Shown here in pieces: positions 25,367 to 34,254 of a DNA stretch of 64,000 bases; within the stretch, counting starts at the first letter, position 1, and every line of letters starts with the position of its first letter. A program made the position numbers and the translations under genes. Location of the stretch: the NCBI RefSeq assembly GCF_022024115.1, contig NZ_CP091792.1, forward strand, positions 1,922,001 to 1,986,000, in the 5' to 3' direction. This DNA comes from Prevotella communis. Lineage in GTDB: Bacteria; Bacteroidota; Bacteroidia; Bacteroidales; Bacteroidaceae. The notes beneath the pieces were generated by a model that was not told the origin of the DNA, did not search any database, and saw nothing but the letters and a program-made list of their open reading frames with translations.

Positions 25367-26383
25367 TCAATTCCTCATACGCCATGCTTTAGCCCTAAGA
25401 GCCATATTCTTCTTTATGCACTCACTATAGAGCCAAGGCTCACAACTATGGATATCGCCTACATTGATAAAATTCTTATAGGCAGGATACTCCGAACCAC
25501 TATAGCCTGTAACCACGAGAACGTGACGCTCAGGTTCTAATGTGACGGTAATCGTATCATGGAGTGTAGCAGGCGTGGCATCCGTACGCCAGTTCACAGG
25601 ATTGATGCCTATACATGAGGCAGCAATAATGGAATTGATGTACTTCACGTCTTTCACCGTATTATAACAGATAGTCACGCCCGTATCGTCAGCCCCTTGC
25701 GCAGCCTTGATATGTTTTGTTTGCAACGTATCCTCTGGTGTCACCTTATAACCCAGTACGTAAGCAGCAGCCAACTGTCCGTAGGTCTCGTCACTCATGT
25801 GCTTCAGCAGTTCCACCACCGCCATGCCACCTTGACTGAACCCTGCAATAATCAGCGGACGACTCTGGTCACGCTGAGCTTGGAAGTAATCAAAAGCCGC
25901 ACAGACATCATCCATAGCCATGCGGGCACGATTCAACACACTATCCTCACTCTCCATCATAAACGCATCAATCGTTGTATGACGGTAGAAAGGTGCATAG
26001 AATCGGTTACCTGGAGACATATAACCAGCAGCCTTATTCATTTCAATAGCCATGCGCTCACGATGCTTTGGATTCCATACGTCAGCATAGTGACAAACGA
26101 TACTATCAGCCGTCATCCAATCCTCTTCCCATGTTGACACTACATAAAACACATCGGCTCCCGTTCCGTGCTGGTCGCCATCTGCCGTAATCCACATGAT
26201 AGAGTCATCATAATCTGGAGCCTCAGGAATATACGATACAGAGGCATTAGCATCCTGAGCTTTTCTTACATGACCGTTAAAACAATTCGTCAGACTAAAA
26301 GCGCAAATCCCTAAGAGGAAGACTTTTGCTGAAGCTTCAAGAATCATTTTCATCCTGTAGTAGTTTATATCATTTGTATTCAT
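25367..26383 (-). CDS. DUF3089 family lipoprotein, alpha/beta-hydrolase-like
   Basis: A 338-residue protein with a lipoprotein signal (FLLGICAFSLTNC, lipobox LTNC). The body contains GFSQGGMAVVELL, the nucleophile elbow of an alpha/beta hydrolase, and the TTIDAFMM and YVLGYKV regions typical of DUF3089. The start is set at the ATG at 26383, preceded by GAGG. An internal ATG near residue 11 would give a cleaner signal peptide. It begins 16 bases after the pcrA stop, so it is probably co-transcribed with pcrA. A lipid-anchored esterase or lipase is likely; the substrate is unknown. Confidence 0.75.
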   Translation of the reverse strand: MNTNDINYYRMKMILEASAKVFLLGICAFSLTNCFNGHVRKAQDANASVSYIPEAPDYDDSIMWITADGDQHGTGADVFYVVSTWEEDWMTADSIVCHYADVWNPKHRERMAIEMNKAAGYMSPGNRFYAPFYRHTTIDAFMMESEDSVLNRARMAMDDVCAAFDYFQAQRDQSRPLIIAGFSQGGMAVVELLKHMSDETYGQLAAAYVLGYKVTPEDTLQTKHIKAAQGADDTGVTICYNTVKDVKYINSIIAASCIGINPVNWRTDATPATLHDTITVTLEPERHVLVVTGYSGSEYPAYKNFINVGDIHSCEPWLYSECIKKNMALRAKAWRMRN

Positions 26384-26399
26384 CAATGTTCCTCAGGCC

Positions 26400-28787
26400 C
26401 TATTTCACTATAGTGAACTTGGCGAACTTCAGGAGCAGCTGTTTGGTGCCCACATTACGGAACTCGACCGTGGCTTTCTCGTTGTCGCCTGCACCTTCGA
26501 GCTTCACCACCGTACCAACTCCAAAGCGCTGATGCTCAATGACAGCCCCCTCGTGGAGGGAATGGGGCGCGGATGAGGACTGAGCGCTGACGGCTGAGGT
26601 CTGGCGGGTGCTGGCCACGGGCTTGAAGCGTCCACCACTGGCGATGTTCAACTGGCGCTTGAAGCCCTCGCTGAAGGGGTCTACCTTAGGCTCCGGACGA
26701 CGGGGTGCCACCTGACGGGGCTTGGGGTCAGCACGGAACTGGGTAGCCACAGGACGGGGGTTCTGCATCCACTCGGGACCCTCGGAGGCACGTTGCCAGG
26801 GCAGGCGCTGGGCCGACTGGTCAAAACTGCCCAGAGTGCCCTCTACATGGAGCAATGAGGGGTCGATATCCTTGATAAAACGTGAGGGCGTGTCGTACTC
26901 CATGCGTCCGTAGCGGAAACGGTTTTGCGCACAGGTCAGGATGCAATGGCGCTCGGCACGGGTGATGGCCACATAGAGCAGGCGGCGCTCCTCCTCGAGC
27001 TCGCGCATGCTGTTGGTGCACATGGGCGACGGGAAGATATTCTCCTCAAGGCCCACGACAAAGACCGTGGGGAACTCCAGTCCCTTGGCGGAATGGATGG
27101 TCATCAGCGACACCTTGGGCTGGTCGGCATCGCCCTCGCTGTCGAGGTCGGTGAGCAGTGCCACCTCCTGCAGGAAGTCGCTCAGGGCAATCTGGTCGCC
27201 CTGGTCCTCCTCACGACGGCTCTCCACGAAGTCCTGCATAGCGGCGAGGAACTCCTCCAGGTTCTCCTGACGGGAGAGGTCCTCGGGGTTGCGACTGGAA
27301 TAGATCTCCTTGGAGATTCCGCTCTCCATGATGATGGCGTGGCCCAACTGGTAGGCATCCTCGCCATCGAGGCGCATGCGCCAGCCGTCAATCAGCTGAC
27401 AGAAATTATTGATCTTGGTGAGGGTGCCCTTGCTGACTTCGAGATGTGCCGGCTGGGTCATCACCTCCCAGAGCGACTTGCCTTCCTTAGAAGCCGTATC
27501 CACAATCCTGGAAAGCGTGGTGTCACCAATACCGCGCGTGGGATAGTTGATGATACGCTTCAGGGCCTCCTCATCATTGGGATTGACCACCACACGGAAA
27601 TAGGCAATCACGTCCTTGATCTCCTTGCGCTGGTAGAAGCTCAGGCCGCCATAGATGCGATACGGGATACCGTCCTTGCGCATCTGTTCCTCAAAGGAAC
27701 GGCTCTGGGCATTGGTGCGGTAGAGGATGGCGAAATCGCTGTATTCGCATCCCTCCTCACGACGGATACGACGGATATCCTTGCACACGATGATGGCCTC
27801 TTCCTTGTCGCTATAGGCAGGTTTCAACTGGAGTTTCTCGCCCTCGTCATTCCGACTGAAAACGTCCTTGGGAATCTGTCGTTCGTTCTTACGAATCAGA
27901 CTGTTGGCAGCACGCACGATGAGCTGCGTAGAACGGTAGTTCTGCTCCAGTTTGAAGAGTTTGGCATTATCGTATGACTCCCTGAAGCTCAAGATATTAT
28001 CAATATTGGCTCCACGGAAACTATAGATACTCTGAGCATCATCGCCAACGACGCATACACGCTGTCGCTCACGTGTCAGCTGGAGCACGATTTTCTGTTG
28101 GGCGAAGTTAGTATCCTGATACTCATCGACCAGCACATACTGGAAGCGCTCCACGTACTTGCGGCGCACATCCTCATGGTTCTCGAAGAGCAGGAATGTC
28201 TGCACCAGGAGGTCGTCGAAATCCATCGCGTTAGCTTGTCGGCAACGCTCGGCATAATGTACGTAGATCTCGGCCACCTTGGGTTTCTTGGCATCATAGA
28301 GCGAGCACTTCACGAAGGCATGGGGCAGGATAAGATGGTTCTTGGCCATGGATATCTGGTCGCTCACACTGGAGGGCTTATATACCTTGTCATCGAGGCC
28401 CATCTCCTTGATGATACTCTTCACCAGCGAACGGGCGTCACTCTGATCGTAGATCGTGAAGTTGGAGCTATACCCTATCCGCTCGGCCTCGGCCCTGAGG
28501 ATACGCGAGAAGACGGAATGGAACGTGCCCATCTGCAGGTAGACGGCCTGATGCTGACCTACCAGTCGGGCAATACGCTCCTTCATCTCGCGCGCCGCCT
28601 TGTTGGTAAACGTCAGGGCCAGGATATTCCAGGGCTTCAGTCCTATCTGCTCCATCAGATAGGCTATCTTATAGGTCAGCACCCGCGTTTTTCCGGAGCC
28701 TGCACCAGCAATTACAAGTGAGGCACCATCGCAATATTCCACCGCTTCGCGCTGACTATCATTGAGTTGTGAAAGTATGTTGTCCAT
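26400..28787 (-). CDS. pcrA: UvrD/PcrA-type superfamily 1 DNA helicase
   Basis: A 795-residue helicase starting MDNILSQLNDSQREAV. Motif I is AGAGSGKT, motif II is LVDEYQDTN, and motif III is VVGDDAQSIYSFRGA. LTIHSAKGLEFPTVF is a UvrD/PcrA signature and YVAITRAE is motif VI. The C-terminus contains a Tudor-like segment (VIEHQRFGVGTVVKLEG), as in PcrA. PcrA/UvrD unwinds DNA in repair and rolling-circle replication and removes RNA polymerase. The ATG at 28787 is chosen because the promoter -7 box TAACTTTG at 28806-28813 lies over the further upstream codons. A low-complexity stretch (TSAVSAQSSSAPHSLHEG, 26540-26610) precedes the Tudor part and may be another repeat insertion. Confidence 0.9.
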   Translation of the reverse strand: MDNILSQLNDSQREAVEYCDGASLVIAGAGSGKTRVLTYKIAYLMEQIGLKPWNILALTFTNKAAREMKERIARLVGQHQAVYLQMGTFHSVFSRILRAEAERIGYSSNFTIYDQSDARSLVKSIIKEMGLDDKVYKPSSVSDQISMAKNHLILPHAFVKCSLYDAKKPKVAEIYVHYAERCRQANAMDFDDLLVQTFLLFENHEDVRRKYVERFQYVLVDEYQDTNFAQQKIVLQLTRERQRVCVVGDDAQSIYSFRGANIDNILSFRESYDNAKLFKLEQNYRSTQLIVRAANSLIRKNERQIPKDVFSRNDEGEKLQLKPAYSDKEEAIIVCKDIRRIRREEGCEYSDFAILYRTNAQSRSFEEQMRKDGIPYRIYGGLSFYQRKEIKDVIAYFRVVVNPNDEEALKRIINYPTRGIGDTTLSRIVDTASKEGKSLWEVMTQPAHLEVSKGTLTKINNFCQLIDGWRMRLDGEDAYQLGHAIIMESGISKEIYSSRNPEDLSRQENLEEFLAAMQDFVESRREEDQGDQIALSDFLQEVALLTDLDSEGDADQPKVSLMTIHSAKGLEFPTVFVVGLEENIFPSPMCTNSMRELEEERRLLYVAITRAERHCILTCAQNRFRYGRMEYDTPSRFIKDIDPSLLHVEGTLGSFDQSAQRLPWQRASEGPEWMQNPRPVATQFRADPKPRQVAPRRPEPKVDPFSEGFKRQLNIASGGRFKPVASTRQTSAVSAQSSSAPHSLHEGAVIEHQRFGVGTVVKLEGAGDNEKATVEFRNVGTKQLLLKFAKFTIVK

Positions 28788-28805
28788 ATCGTTAAAATTC
28801 GTCTG

Positions 28806-28813
28806 CAAAGTTA
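28806..28813 (-). promoter_or_regulatory. -7 box for pcrA
   Basis: TAACTTTG followed by CAGAC on the minus strand. The ATG is about 19 bases further on, which gives a very short leader and fixes the start. Confidence 0.6.
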
Positions 28814-28861
28814 ATCATTATTTATAAAATAAAAGCCACTTTTTCACGTTATATTTTCAGT

Positions 28862-30862
28862 ATGAAAAATTCTCCTGAGGAAAAGATGCTGATTTCAGTT
28901 GTGACGCCTGTGTACAATGGTGAGAACTTTGTGAAGAGCGCCTACGACTGTCTGTGCCGCCAGACCTACCCGGACTGGGAATGGGTGGTGGTAGACGACG
29001 GCTCTACCGACGGCACGGCCAAGTGTCTGGAGACCCTGGCCTCAGGAGACGAGCGCATCCGGTTCTTTCAGCAGAAAAACAGCGGGACGGCCAAGCAGCC
29101 CCGCGACCATGCCGTGTATGAGGCGAAGGGCGGATTCGTGTTGCCCCTCGACATAGACGACCAGCTCTCAGACGACTACCTGGAACGGATGGCGGAGCGT
29201 CAGCAACAGACGGATGCCGACATCATCTACCCCCAGATGCTCTTTGTGGACCTGGACTCGGGAAAGACCACGCAGACGCTGCCCGCAGAGGGATTTGACA
29301 CGGACAAGGTGTATGAGGCCAGGGAACTGGTGAAGGAGACGGTGCCGGAATGGCGCATCGGGTGCAACGGCGGACTGTATCGCAAGAGTGCCTGGATCAA
29401 CATGAGCTACCCGGAGAAGAAGGAACCCATCTGGATGAACTCCGACGAAGTGGACGAGCGCCTGTACCTGATTCACGCAGGGAAAGCGGCATTTGCCAAG
29501 GCGCGCTACTACTACCAGAACCACGAGGCGTCGACCACGACACGCATCTCGCCAAAGGTTTTCCATACGCAGAAGACGGCCCTGCAACTGCTCGACATCA
29601 TGGAGCGGGAATTCGGCAAGGACAGCGAGGAATACCGCAGGACGATGCGTCGCACATTCTGCGACTGGCGCTGGAAGATGATGCTGTTCGTGAAGCATCA
29701 CGAGGAACTGACGGATGCCGATGCTGAGATACAAAGGAACCTGTCTGACTGTTTCAAGCGTCTGGATGCCAGTGTGCTGACCAAGGCAGAACGTATACAG
29801 TTCCTGAACCTGAGGAGTTTTCCGCTGGTGCTGGCGCTATACTGCCTGAGATACAACCGGGCGCTGCTCAGGGAGAAGGTGATGCAGCGCAGAAATCCGG
29901 AGGGATTTGCCAACACCTACACCCGGAAGCGCGAGGAAGAGAAGGTGCGCAGGGAGACAGCCAGGAGCTATCTGCAGGGAAAGACGCTGAACAACTACGA
30001 GCCATACGTCATCAGCATGTTTTGCGGCAACGCGCCCAGCGGCGGGCTGATAGACCGTCTGAGGGGTGCCGTGAGCGTGTATCAGGAGTGTCTGGCTACA
30101 GGACGCGCGTTCAAGTTGCACTTCACGCATCCGTTCCTGCTGACAGACTATCTGGTGCCGGGTACATACGACTGGACCGTGAGTCCTGACGAGGTAAGCT
30201 TCAGTCCGATGCAGTCACGCACGCTGATAGCCAGCAGCGTCTATGACTCGCCAGGGGAACGGCAGATGCACCTGAAACAGATACAGCAGGCGCTCGTCAG
30301 CAGCAGGGACGTGCAGACGCACGCCTACACGAATGCTGCCTTCTGCTATGACAACGGCTTTGCGCAGTCGTTCCGGGAACTGTTCAAGCCCTCGGCACGG
30401 CTGCAGCAGCATATCGACAAGATCAAGGCGGAGATTGGCGGGAGCTACGTCACGGTATCGGCCCGCTTCTGCAACTGTCTGGACGATTTCAACGAGGAGG
30501 TGTACTGCGAACCGCTGTCGGTCACAGAGCGTCAGCAACTGCTCCATAGTTGCATTGCCCGATTGCAGGCTGTCAGGGATGAGCATCCACACGACAAGCT
30601 GGTGATCTGCTCGGACAGCACGACCTTCATCGAAGAGGCAGGGAAGCACTTCGATATCTACACGACGCCTGGCACTATCTCGCATATCGGGAACGACGGC
30701 GTGCACAACTACGAATACTACGAAAGGACCTTCCTGGACTTCTACATCATCGAAGGGGCCAGCGCAACCTACCTGCTGAAGGGGCCGCACATGATGATGA
30801 GCGGATTCCCGTATGCGGCATCGCTGGTGGGAGGAAAGGAACTGAAAACGATACAATTCTAA
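28862..30862 (+). CDS. Bifunctional glycosyltransferase: GT2 domain fused to GT-B-like domain
   Basis: A 666-residue protein with two units. Residues about 8-260 are a GT-A family 2 transferase: ISVVTPVYNG, DDGSTD (45-50) and LDIDD (96-100). From about 380 to the end a second domain begins with SMFCGNAPSGGLIDRLRGA and contains FLLTDYLVPGTYDW and MSGFPYAASLVGGKEL, which recall fucosyltransferase-like GT-B enzymes (NodZ/GT11-like folds). This assignment is tentative. It starts a run of polysaccharide genes and is followed 6 bases later by a flippase gene. It probably adds two sugars in surface-glycan assembly. The fusion could make two consecutive steps on one polypeptide. Confidence 0.75.
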   Translation: MKNSPEEKMLISVVTPVYNGENFVKSAYDCLCRQTYPDWEWVVVDDGSTDGTAKCLETLASGDERIRFFQQKNSGTAKQPRDHAVYEAKGGFVLPLDIDDQLSDDYLERMAERQQQTDADIIYPQMLFVDLDSGKTTQTLPAEGFDTDKVYEARELVKETVPEWRIGCNGGLYRKSAWINMSYPEKKEPIWMNSDEVDERLYLIHAGKAAFAKARYYYQNHEASTTTRISPKVFHTQKTALQLLDIMEREFGKDSEEYRRTMRRTFCDWRWKMMLFVKHHEELTDADAEIQRNLSDCFKRLDASVLTKAERIQFLNLRSFPLVLALYCLRYNRALLREKVMQRRNPEGFANTYTRKREEEKVRRETARSYLQGKTLNNYEPYVISMFCGNAPSGGLIDRLRGAVSVYQECLATGRAFKLHFTHPFLLTDYLVPGTYDWTVSPDEVSFSPMQSRTLIASSVYDSPGERQMHLKQIQQALVSSRDVQTHAYTNAAFCYDNGFAQSFRELFKPSARLQQHIDKIKAEIGGSYVTVSARFCNCLDDFNEEVYCEPLSVTERQQLLHSCIARLQAVRDEHPHDKLVICSDSTTFIEEAGKHFDIYTTPGTISHIGNDGVHNYEYYERTFLDFYIIEGASATYLLKGPHMMMSGFPYAASLVGGKELKTIQF

Positions 30863-30868
30863 ACGGAC

Positions 30869-32383
30869 ATGACCAACGAGAGGAAAGTCAGCGCATACCG
30901 CAGAATCATGTCGAGCACGGCCATCTTTGGAAGTGCTCAGGTGCTGAATATTCTCGTGAATATCATCCGTGCCAAACTGGTGGCCCATATCCTGCACTCT
31001 ACGGGTATGGGTATTTCCTCGGTATTCAACTCGGCGGCCAACACCATTCAGCAGTTTGCCCTGATGGGACTGAACGTGTCGGCGGTGCCGCCAATCTCGC
31101 AGGCCGGCAATGATGCTGACCCGAAGGTGCTGGCCTTCACCGTGAGGCTGGTAAGGCGCATCGTGCTGATGGCCTCACTCCTGGGTCTGGTCATCACGGT
31201 GGTGTTCTCGCCATTGCTGTCGGCCACGTCGTTCAACGACCAGAAGCATATCCCGTATTTCCTCCTGCTGAGCGTTGCCGTATTCTTCAACGTGATGGGC
31301 ATGGGCGAAATGGCGGTGATGCAGGGTATGCGGAAATACAAGATGCTGGCGTTCTGTTCTATCGTGCCGCCGATGTGCGGACTGATGTTGAGCGTGCCTA
31401 TCTACTTCGTATGGGGTATCGAGGGTATCGTGCCGGCCATGATCGTGGGCAACGTCATCTACTTCGTCGTGATACGCCTGTTGTCCTACCGCCATAAGAA
31501 GGAGATGCCGCAGGAGAGGATTTCGCTGAGGACCATGTGGACACAGGGACGCGGCATCATCAAGTTTGGCGCCGTCATGACCCTGGGGTCGCTGATTGGC
31601 ACACTGACCACGTATGCCCTGGTAGCGTTTATCAATAATATAGGCAGTACGGAGGACGTGGGTTTCTATCAGGCTTGCAACGTGATAACAGTGCAGTACA
31701 CCGGACTGGTGTTCACGGCGATGGCAACCGACTACTACCCTAACCTCTCGAGTCTGATAAAGACGAACATACAGGAGGCTTTCAGGGCGGTGAACCAACA
31801 GACGGAGATTACGATGCTGATAATCACGCCACTGGCTATGATACTGATGCTGACGGCCCCGCTGGCTATACGCATCCTGCTGACAGAGGAATTCCTGAGC
31901 ATTGAGCGGATGGTGTGCTTCATGGGTATGGCCACGGTACTGAAAGCGCTGTGTTTTGCGCGCGACTATATCATCTACGCCAAGGGGGACAACAAGATGA
32001 TTTTCTGGGTGGAGGCCGTATGGGGCAGTACGAAGACATTTGTCATCATGGCTGTGTTCTATTATTTCCTCGGACTAGACGGACTGGGCTATGGGGCGCT
32101 GTGTGTGTCGGTGGTAGAGGTCATCGTCAGTCTGATACTGATTCCGTGGCGCTACCATTTCCGCTTCACGCGCAAGACCATCAACCTGATTATCATCACC
32201 ACGGCGATGGCAGCCATCTGCCTGACAGGCTCGCAGATTCCCTCCACACTGGAGAAATATGCGGTCATGGGCATCATCAATGCCGTCTGCATCGGCTACT
32301 GCATCATACAGCTCAACAAGCGTATGGATCTGCGTGCTATCGTCAGACGGTATAAAAACAAATGCAAAAAGGTGGAGGATTAG
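30869..32383 (+). CDS. Wzx-like polysaccharide flippase
   Basis: A 504-residue integral membrane protein with about 12-14 hydrophobic segments (VTVVFSPLLSATSF, IVPPMCGLMLSVPIYF, LIITPLAMILMLTAPLAIRI). This matches the MOP superfamily O-antigen/teichoic-acid flippase pattern. Flippases translocate lipid-linked oligosaccharide across the cytoplasmic membrane. It is directly downstream of the GT2/GT-B gene and upstream of further GTs, which supports the role. The C-terminal RRYKNKCKKVED is basic and cytosolic. Confidence 0.85.
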   Translation: MTNERKVSAYRRIMSSTAIFGSAQVLNILVNIIRAKLVAHILHSTGMGISSVFNSAANTIQQFALMGLNVSAVPPISQAGNDADPKVLAFTVRLVRRIVLMASLLGLVITVVFSPLLSATSFNDQKHIPYFLLLSVAVFFNVMGMGEMAVMQGMRKYKMLAFCSIVPPMCGLMLSVPIYFVWGIEGIVPAMIVGNVIYFVVIRLLSYRHKKEMPQERISLRTMWTQGRGIIKFGAVMTLGSLIGTLTTYALVAFINNIGSTEDVGFYQACNVITVQYTGLVFTAMATDYYPNLSSLIKTNIQEAFRAVNQQTEITMLIITPLAMILMLTAPLAIRILLTEEFLSIERMVCFMGMATVLKALCFARDYIIYAKGDNKMIFWVEAVWGSTKTFVIMAVFYYFLGLDGLGYGALCVSVVEVIVSLILIPWRYHFRFTRKTINLIIITTAMAAICLTGSQIPSTLEKYAVMGIINAVCIGYCIIQLNKRMDLRAIVRRYKNKCKKVED

Positions 32384-32395
32384 AAAAGTTATTCG

Positions 32396-32403
32396 TATCT
32401 TTG
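32396..32403 (+). promoter_or_regulatory. -7 box just upstream of GT2 gene
   Basis: TATCTTTG ends 5 bases before the ATG at 32408 (TATCTTTGCATCATG). If used, the transcript would be leaderless or nearly so. Confidence 0.5.
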
Positions 32404-32407
32404 CATC

Positions 32408-33313
32408 ATGAAACTGAGTATCGTCATACCTGTATATAATGTAGAGGACACGCTCGACAGATGTATCGAGAGTGTGCTCCGTCAGGGCATCGACGATTTC
32501 GAGGTGATTCTGGTGGACGACGGGTCAAGGGACAAGAGTGCGGCAATCTGTGATGAATGGCAGGCAAAAGACGCGCATATCCTCGTGATTCACCAGGAGA
32601 ACCGCGGACTGAGTGCTGCGCGCAACGCAGGTATCAGCAGGGCTACAGGCGAACTGATTACGTTTGTGGACTCTGACGATTTCCTGAAGGAGGGAACATA
32701 CAGCGGCATCATTGCGCTGGCAGAGAGATATGATATCGTGGAATATCCAGTATGCAGATTTCACCAATCCTCCAGTCAGCAGATTATTTCTTTCTCGGAT
32801 AAGGTCTATACAGACCCTAAGCGCTACTGGCTGGACGCGAAAGGCTACAGTCATACCTACGCTTGTAATAAGCTATACAAACGGAGCCTATTTGACAATA
32901 TACGTTTTCCTGAGGGTCAGGTATTCGAGGATGCTGCAACCCTGCCCCGATTACTGCAGACAGCAAGGAATATCTGCACGGTGAATCAGGGACTGTATTA
33001 CTACACGCTGAACGAGAAAGGTATCACAGCCACAGCAAACGGGAAGGAGTTAAAGAACCTGTTGGACAGTCATATCCATACGATGCGCCAATGGAACGAC
33101 ACCCTGTATTATATGCATGTGCTGAATATCCAGATGGACGTCTGTGAACTGTCTGGCGAGGCACCTACCCTACCCTTTATGCGCATCAATCCCTTGGCAA
33201 AGAGACTGCCGGCAAGACTGCGTGTCAAGGCGTTACTCCTGGACTTGTTTGGCATCAACGGAATATGTATAATCAATAAAGCGATACACCAATGGAAGAA
33301 ACCCCGTTCATAA
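32408..33313 (+). CDS. Family 2 glycosyltransferase
   Basis: A 301-residue GT-A enzyme. LSIVIPVYNVEDTLDRCIES at the N-terminus is the GT2 nucleotide-binding region. DDGSRDKSA and VDSDDFL (DxD-like) follow. The C-terminal third is variable. It belongs to a surface-polysaccharide group: it follows the flippase by 24 bases and overlaps the next GT2 gene by 22 bases. It transfers a sugar from a nucleotide donor to a lipid-linked glycan; the sugar cannot be named. Confidence 0.85.
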   Translation: MKLSIVIPVYNVEDTLDRCIESVLRQGIDDFEVILVDDGSRDKSAAICDEWQAKDAHILVIHQENRGLSAARNAGISRATGELITFVDSDDFLKEGTYSGIIALAERYDIVEYPVCRFHQSSSQQIISFSDKVYTDPKRYWLDAKGYSHTYACNKLYKRSLFDNIRFPEGQVFEDAATLPRLLQTARNICTVNQGLYYYTLNEKGITATANGKELKNLLDSHIHTMRQWNDTLYYMHVLNIQMDVCELSGEAPTLPFMRINPLAKRLPARLRVKALLLDLFGINGICIINKAIHQWKKPRS

Positions 33314-34254
33314 GTTTCATCATACCGGTCTATAACGTCCCCACGGAGATGTTATGCGAATGTCTGGACAGTATTATCCGACTCTCCTTGAGGAAATCGG
33401 AACGGGAAATCATCGTCATAGATGATGGCTCGCAGGTGTCGCCCCTCGGTGCGCTCAACAACTACCTGGACGATATCATCTATATCCGTCAGAAGAACGG
33501 CGGACTGGGATGTGCGCGCAACAGGGGGCTGCAGAATGCTACGGGACAGTATATCCAGTTTGTGGATGCCGATGATGCGCTCATCACCAATCAGTACGAG
33601 CATTGTCTGGACATCGCCCGTTTCAAGGGACCGGACATGGTGATGTTTGAGTTCAGCAGGCAGGATCAAAGTCAGAAGGTATATGCCGACCAGAAGGCTG
33701 CCACGGGACGCTATCTGCTGCGTCACCAGAATATCAAGGCTACGGCATGCGGGTATCTGTTCAAGGCTACCATCCTGGGTAACCTGCGCTTCACCACGGG
33801 TATCTATCATGAGGATGAGGAGTTTACGCCGCTGCTGATTCTGCGTGCCGGTTCTATTATACAGACGGATGCGGAGGCGTATTTCTACAGGAGCAGGGAG
33901 GCCTCGATCACAACGAGTCAGGATGCACGCAACACGGTGAAGCGGCTCAACGACTTCAAGGCGATTATCTACCGGCTGTACCAGTTTGCTGCCGTCATAC
34001 CGGGAAGCGACCGCATGGCGCTGCTGCGACGGGTCCACCAGCTGACGATGGACTATATCTATAAGGTGATTGTGGAGACGCGCAACAGGCATTACCTGGA
34101 CAAGCAACTGGAGGAGCTGCGCAAGAAAGGACTATTCCCACTAGCCGACAAGGACTACACGAAGAAATACAAGTGGTTCCGCCGACTGACGAACACGAAG
34201 ATAGGACTGGCCTTCCTGATGCGTACGCTGCCATTAATCAAGAGAGAGAGATGA
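33292..34254 (+). CDS. Family 2 glycosyltransferase
   Basis: A 320-residue GT-A enzyme with ISFIIPVYNVPTEMLCECLD, then DDGSQV and FVDADDALI. C-terminal helices carry many basic residues. It overlaps the preceding GT2 gene by 22 bases and the next GT gene by 4 (ATGA at 34251-34254). It is likely the next step in the same glycan pathway. Confidence 0.85.
   Translation: MEETPFISFIIPVYNVPTEMLCECLDSIIRLSLRKSEREIIVIDDGSQVSPLGALNNYLDDIIYIRQKNGGLGCARNRGLQNATGQYIQFVDADDALITNQYEHCLDIARFKGPDMVMFEFSRQDQSQKVYADQKAATGRYLLRHQNIKATACGYLFKATILGNLRFTTGIYHEDEEFTPLLILRAGSIIQTDAEAYFYRSREASITTSQDARNTVKRLNDFKAIIYRLYQFAAVIPGSDRMALLRRVHQLTMDYIYKVIVETRNRHYLDKQLEELRKKGLFPLADKDYTKKYKWFRRLTNTKIGLAFLMRTLPLIKRER

Noticed and set aside
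33352..34107. Minus-strand open frame antisense to a GT2 gene
   Set aside because: The plus-strand frame has complete GT2 motifs and overlaps properly with its neighbours.
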